Assembly: GCA_023443145.1 (NCBI GenBank)
Contig: JAEZVS010000066.1
Location: 1-15,922 of the forward strand
Reading direction: 5' to 3'
DNA from: Bacillota bacterium
GTDB lineage: Bacteria; Bacillota; Peptococcia; Peptococcales; Peptococcaceae
DNA: 15,922 nucleotides
The notes beneath the pieces were generated by a model. The model saw nothing but the letters and a program-made list of their open reading frames with translations, made no database searches and was not told the DNA's origin. Position numbers and translations under genes: made by a program. This document shows positions 14,721 through 15,922 of the stretch, piece after piece (the stretch's first letter is position 1; each line of letters opens with the position of its first letter).

Positions 14721-14742
14721 TGAATGAGAACGCACACATTCA
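14721..14742. promoter_or_regulatory. Imperfect inverted repeat between Nudix gene and pncB
   Basis: TGAATG (14721-14726) and CATTCA (14737-14742) bound a 22-base element whose two 11-base halves match at 8 positions. It lies 30 bases before the pncB start codon in the 72-base spacer. It lacks a T-run, so it is not a terminator. It is a plausible operator for the adjacent NrtR-like protein, although no promoter with good boxes is visible in the spacer. Confidence 0.4.
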
Positions 14743-14772
14743 GAGATAGAGGCAATCTAAAGAGGAGACATC

Positions 14773-15922
14773 ATGAGAAATAGAAACCTCACATTGCTTA
14801 TGGATTTCTATGAATTGACCATGGGCAATGGCTATCTGGCCAATGGTGTGGATGAAACAGTGGCCTATTTTGATGTGTATTTTCGAAAAATTCCGGATGC
14901 CGGTGGATTTGTGGTGATGGCCGGCCTAGAGCAGATCATTGACTATTTAAAAAACATCACTTTCGATGAAGAGGATATCAATTATTTAAAAAGCCGCAAC
15001 ATGTTCAGTGATGAATTTTTAAATTATCTGCGACACTTTACATTCACTTGTGATGTATGGGCAGTACCTGAAGGCAGGCCTGTTTTTCCCGGTGAGCCGG
15101 TGATCACCATTCGTGGGCCTGTCATACAGGTACAGATGTTGGAAACCATGGTGCTTTTAAATTTAAACCATCAATGTTTGATTGCCACAAAGTCCTGTCG
15201 TATTGTGCGTGCTGCAGAAGGACGCAGCGTGATGGAATTTGGATCGAGACGCGCGCATGGTGCCGATGCTGCCATAAACGGGGCGCGCGCCGCTTATATA
15301 GGAGGCGTGATTGGCTCGGCCAATACCATGACAGATCGCGAGATGCAAATTCCGGCACTGGGCACAATGGCTCACAGTTGGGTGCAATTATTTGAGGATG
15401 AATACCTGGCCTTTAAAGCTTATGCTGAGACCTATCCGCAAGATTGTACGTTGTTGGTGGATACTTACGATGTGCTTCATTCAGGTCTCCCCAACGCCAT
15501 TCGTGTATTTGACGAAGTGATTGTACCTAAAGGCTTTCGTCCCAAAGGGGTGCGCATTGATAGCGGTGATATGGCATATTTATCCAAGCGAGCACGGCAA
15601 TTGCTTGATGAAGCAGGATATGCTGATGTAGACATTGTGGCTTCAGGGGGTTTGGATGAATATATTATTCGAGACTTGCTTTTGCAAGGCGCAAAAATTG
15701 ATTCCTTTGGTGTTGGTGAACGGCTAATCACGGCATGTTCCGAGCCGGTATTCGGCGGTGTATTTAAGCTGGTGGCGGTGGAAGACAAAGCCGGCCACCC
15801 ACGGCCTCGTATTAAAATAAGTGAAAATATCGAAAAAATCACCACCCCGGGATATAAGAAACCCTGGCGTCTCTTTGATCGTGAATCAGGAAAAGCCATT
15901 GCAGATGTCATCACCTTAGCTG
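14773..15922 (+). CDS. pncB: Nicotinate phosphoribosyltransferase, 5' part
   Basis: The frame is open from ATG 14773 to the window end (383 codons), so the 3' end is missing; the family has about 450-490 residues. The enzyme makes nicotinate mononucleotide from nicotinate and PRPP with ATP hydrolysis, the first step of the Preiss-Handler route to NAD. Signatures visible are LLMDFYELTMGNGYL (8-22), EFGSRRAHG (155-163), GTMAHSW (197-203), whose H201 is the residue phosphorylated in the family, DTYDVLHSG (230-238), GVRIDSGDM (259-267) and IVASGGLDE (288-296). AGAGGAGA (14760-14767) is the ribosome binding site, about 5 bases before the ATG. It sits 72 bases after the NrtR-like Nudix gene, in the same direction. 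Confidence 0.96.
   Translation, partial: MRNRNLTLLMDFYELTMGNGYLANGVDETVAYFDVYFRKIPDAGGFVVMAGLEQIIDYLKNITFDEEDINYLKSRNMFSDEFLNYLRHFTFTCDVWAVPEGRPVFPGEPVITIRGPVIQVQMLETMVLLNLNHQCLIATKSCRIVRAAEGRSVMEFGSRRAHGADAAINGARAAYIGGVIGSANTMTDREMQIPALGTMAHSWVQLFEDEYLAFKAYAETYPQDCTLLVDTYDVLHSGLPNAIRVFDEVIVPKGFRPKGVRIDSGDMAYLSKRARQLLDEAGYADVDIVASGGLDEYIIRDLLLQGAKIDSFGVGERLITACSEPVFGGVFKLVAVEDKAGHPRPRIKISENIEKITTPGYKKPWRLFDRESGKAIADVITLA

Noticed and set aside
15477..15914. Minus-strand open frame of 145 codons opposite pncB.
   Set aside because: The plus strand encodes clear nicotinate phosphoribosyltransferase motifs throughout; the antisense protein has no recognisable feature.
1..15922. Mobile element, CRISPR array, toxin-antitoxin pair, phage-defence or biosynthetic cluster.
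   Set aside because: No transposase, integrase, repeat-spacer series, small overlapping toxin-antitoxin pair or cluster-type enzymes appear; nearly all genes are housekeeping with similar composition.

Overview
The window reads as chromosomal backbone of a low-to-moderate GC Bacillota (Firmicute), probably clostridial or negativicute-like. This rests on strong GGAGG-type ribosome binding sites, TTG starts, sigma-A-like promoters, a small AbrB/SpoVT-type regulator with a C-terminal Cys4 knuckle, and family resemblance of the housekeeping enzymes. The genus cannot be fixed from sequence alone. Nothing looks like a phage, insertion sequence, integron, CRISPR array or secretion cluster. No gap between genes exceeds 300 bases.

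Layout. 1-2372 (+): the 3' part of a CCA-adding tRNA nucleotidyltransferase with an HD domain, an RsuA/RluB-type pseudouridine synthase, and an unrecognised 302-residue protein, closed by a bidirectional terminator. 2444-4294: a winged-helix MBL-fold hydrolase (-) diverging from a TSUP (TauE/SafE) membrane transporter (+). 4297-6091: the YchF/OLA1 ATPase (-) diverging from adenine phosphoribosyltransferase (+), with a perfect 18-bp palindrome between their promoters. 6115-6271: a self-contained transcription unit (consensus promoter, tRNA-like gene, hairpin terminator) whose His-like tRNA has an abnormal anticodon arm. 6296-7896 (+): ymdB-type phosphodiesterase overlapping a UbiE/MenG methyltransferase, both with TTG starts. 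7990-12346 (-): a flavoprotein disulfide oxidoreductase with its own promoter, preceded by the metG-tatD pair. 12520-12900 (+): a monocistronic abrB-like gene with a possible operator. 12899-15922 (+): an apparent operon of a DUF695/RraB-like protein, an NrtR-like Nudix protein and nicotinate phosphoribosyltransferase, the last cut by the window end.

Functionally the window is mostly translation and RNA maturation (CCA addition, pseudouridylation, MetRS, YchF, TatD, YmdB, tRNA) plus nucleotide and cofactor salvage (Apt, PncB, Nudix) and one quinone-type methyltransferase. I do not see a convincing novel multi-gene system. The items most worth a second look are the aberrant tRNA-like unit, the RraB-like/Nudix/PncB operon with its intergenic inverted repeat, the orphan flavoprotein, the unrecognised 302-residue protein and the perfect palindrome upstream of ychF.
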